From an uncultured Oscillospiraceae bacterium (GTDB lineage Bacteria; Bacillota; Clostridia; Oscillospirales; Acutalibacteraceae): a stretch of DNA of 13,248 nucleotides. Shown here one piece after another: positions 13,139 to 13,248 of this stretch; the stretch's first letter is position 1; each line of letters starts with the position of its first letter. The notes beneath the pieces were generated by a model. It saw only the letters and a program-made list of their open reading frames with translations, made no database searches and was not told where the DNA came from. The stretch spans positions 1-13,248 of the forward strand of contig UQRL01000048.1 in the NCBI GenBank assembly GCA_900543555.1, read 5' to 3'. The position numbers and the translations under genes are program-made.

Positions 13139-13248
13139 ATTTCCATCCGTCTCAAGCCTGCACAGTACAAAGAAGGGGTACCCTCTATAGGGCCTGCACT
13201 TGTCAAGAGAAAGTAGACACTAAAAAGAATATTTATCAGAAGCCCCGT
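13139..13248. other. Downstream region with no gene; possible insertion-sequence end
   Basis: No coding sequence or clear terminator was found after the SLH gene. The octamer GCCTGCAC occurs twice (13156-13163 and 13192-13199). From 13201 the DNA turns AT-rich and begins TGTCAAGAGAAAGTAGACAC, which starts and ends with inverted TGTC/GACA and has the look of an insertion-sequence tip. No transposase is within the window, so this is tentative. Confidence 0.3.

Noticed and set aside
1..13248. CRISPR array, tRNA genes, phage or toxin-antitoxin modules
   Set aside because: No regularly spaced repeats, no tRNA cloverleaf and no phage or toxin gene were recognised anywhere in the window.

Overview
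The window looks like chromosomal DNA from an endospore-forming, fairly high-GC member of the Clostridia, most likely Oscillospiraceae/Ruminococcaceae-like. The reasons are a spoIIA sporulation operon, two proteins with S-layer homology (SLH) domains, a Glu111-type MetA, strong AGGAGG ribosome sites and codons rich in G/C at third positions. This placement is inferred from gene content and style; the 16S fragment is too short to name a genus.

Layout. Positions 1-55 hold the 5' end of a 16S rRNA gene on the minus strand, running off the left edge. Its leader and two near-identical tandem promoters fill 56-450. From about 523 the plus strand carries metA (methionine synthesis), a HAD phosphatase and a GNAT acetyltransferase, the last two probably an operon with its own promoter. 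A shared perfect hairpin at 2993-3035 ends this group and the convergent spoIIA operon. On the minus strand, reading leftward from 11019, come a secreted transglutaminase-like SLH protein, valS, folC, a small AT-rich membrane protein of unknown function, and spoIIAA-spoIIAB-sigF. From 11321 the plus strand carries a secreted NlpC/P60-SH3-SLH protein, divergent from the transglutaminase-like SLH gene across a 301-bp region with a promoter in each direction. The last 110 bases hold no gene and may touch the end of an insertion sequence.

How the genes fit together. The spoIIA genes make the forespore switch: SpoIIAB kinase/anti-sigma factor holds SigF, and dephosphorylated SpoIIAA frees it. The two SLH proteins are both exported, probably anchored to the cell wall, and carry cysteine-hydrolase folds, so they may act together at the cell surface. 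valS and folC are housekeeping genes in a common Firmicutes arrangement. Nothing here is a clearly new multi-gene system. The best leads are the leader of spoIIA (a Spo0A-box-like site plus two mutually exclusive hairpins, one a terminator), the shortened SigF N-terminus with a TTG start, the Asp-rich motif abutting the catalytic Cys of the NlpC/P60 protein, and the AT-rich membrane ORF wedged between folC and spoIIA.
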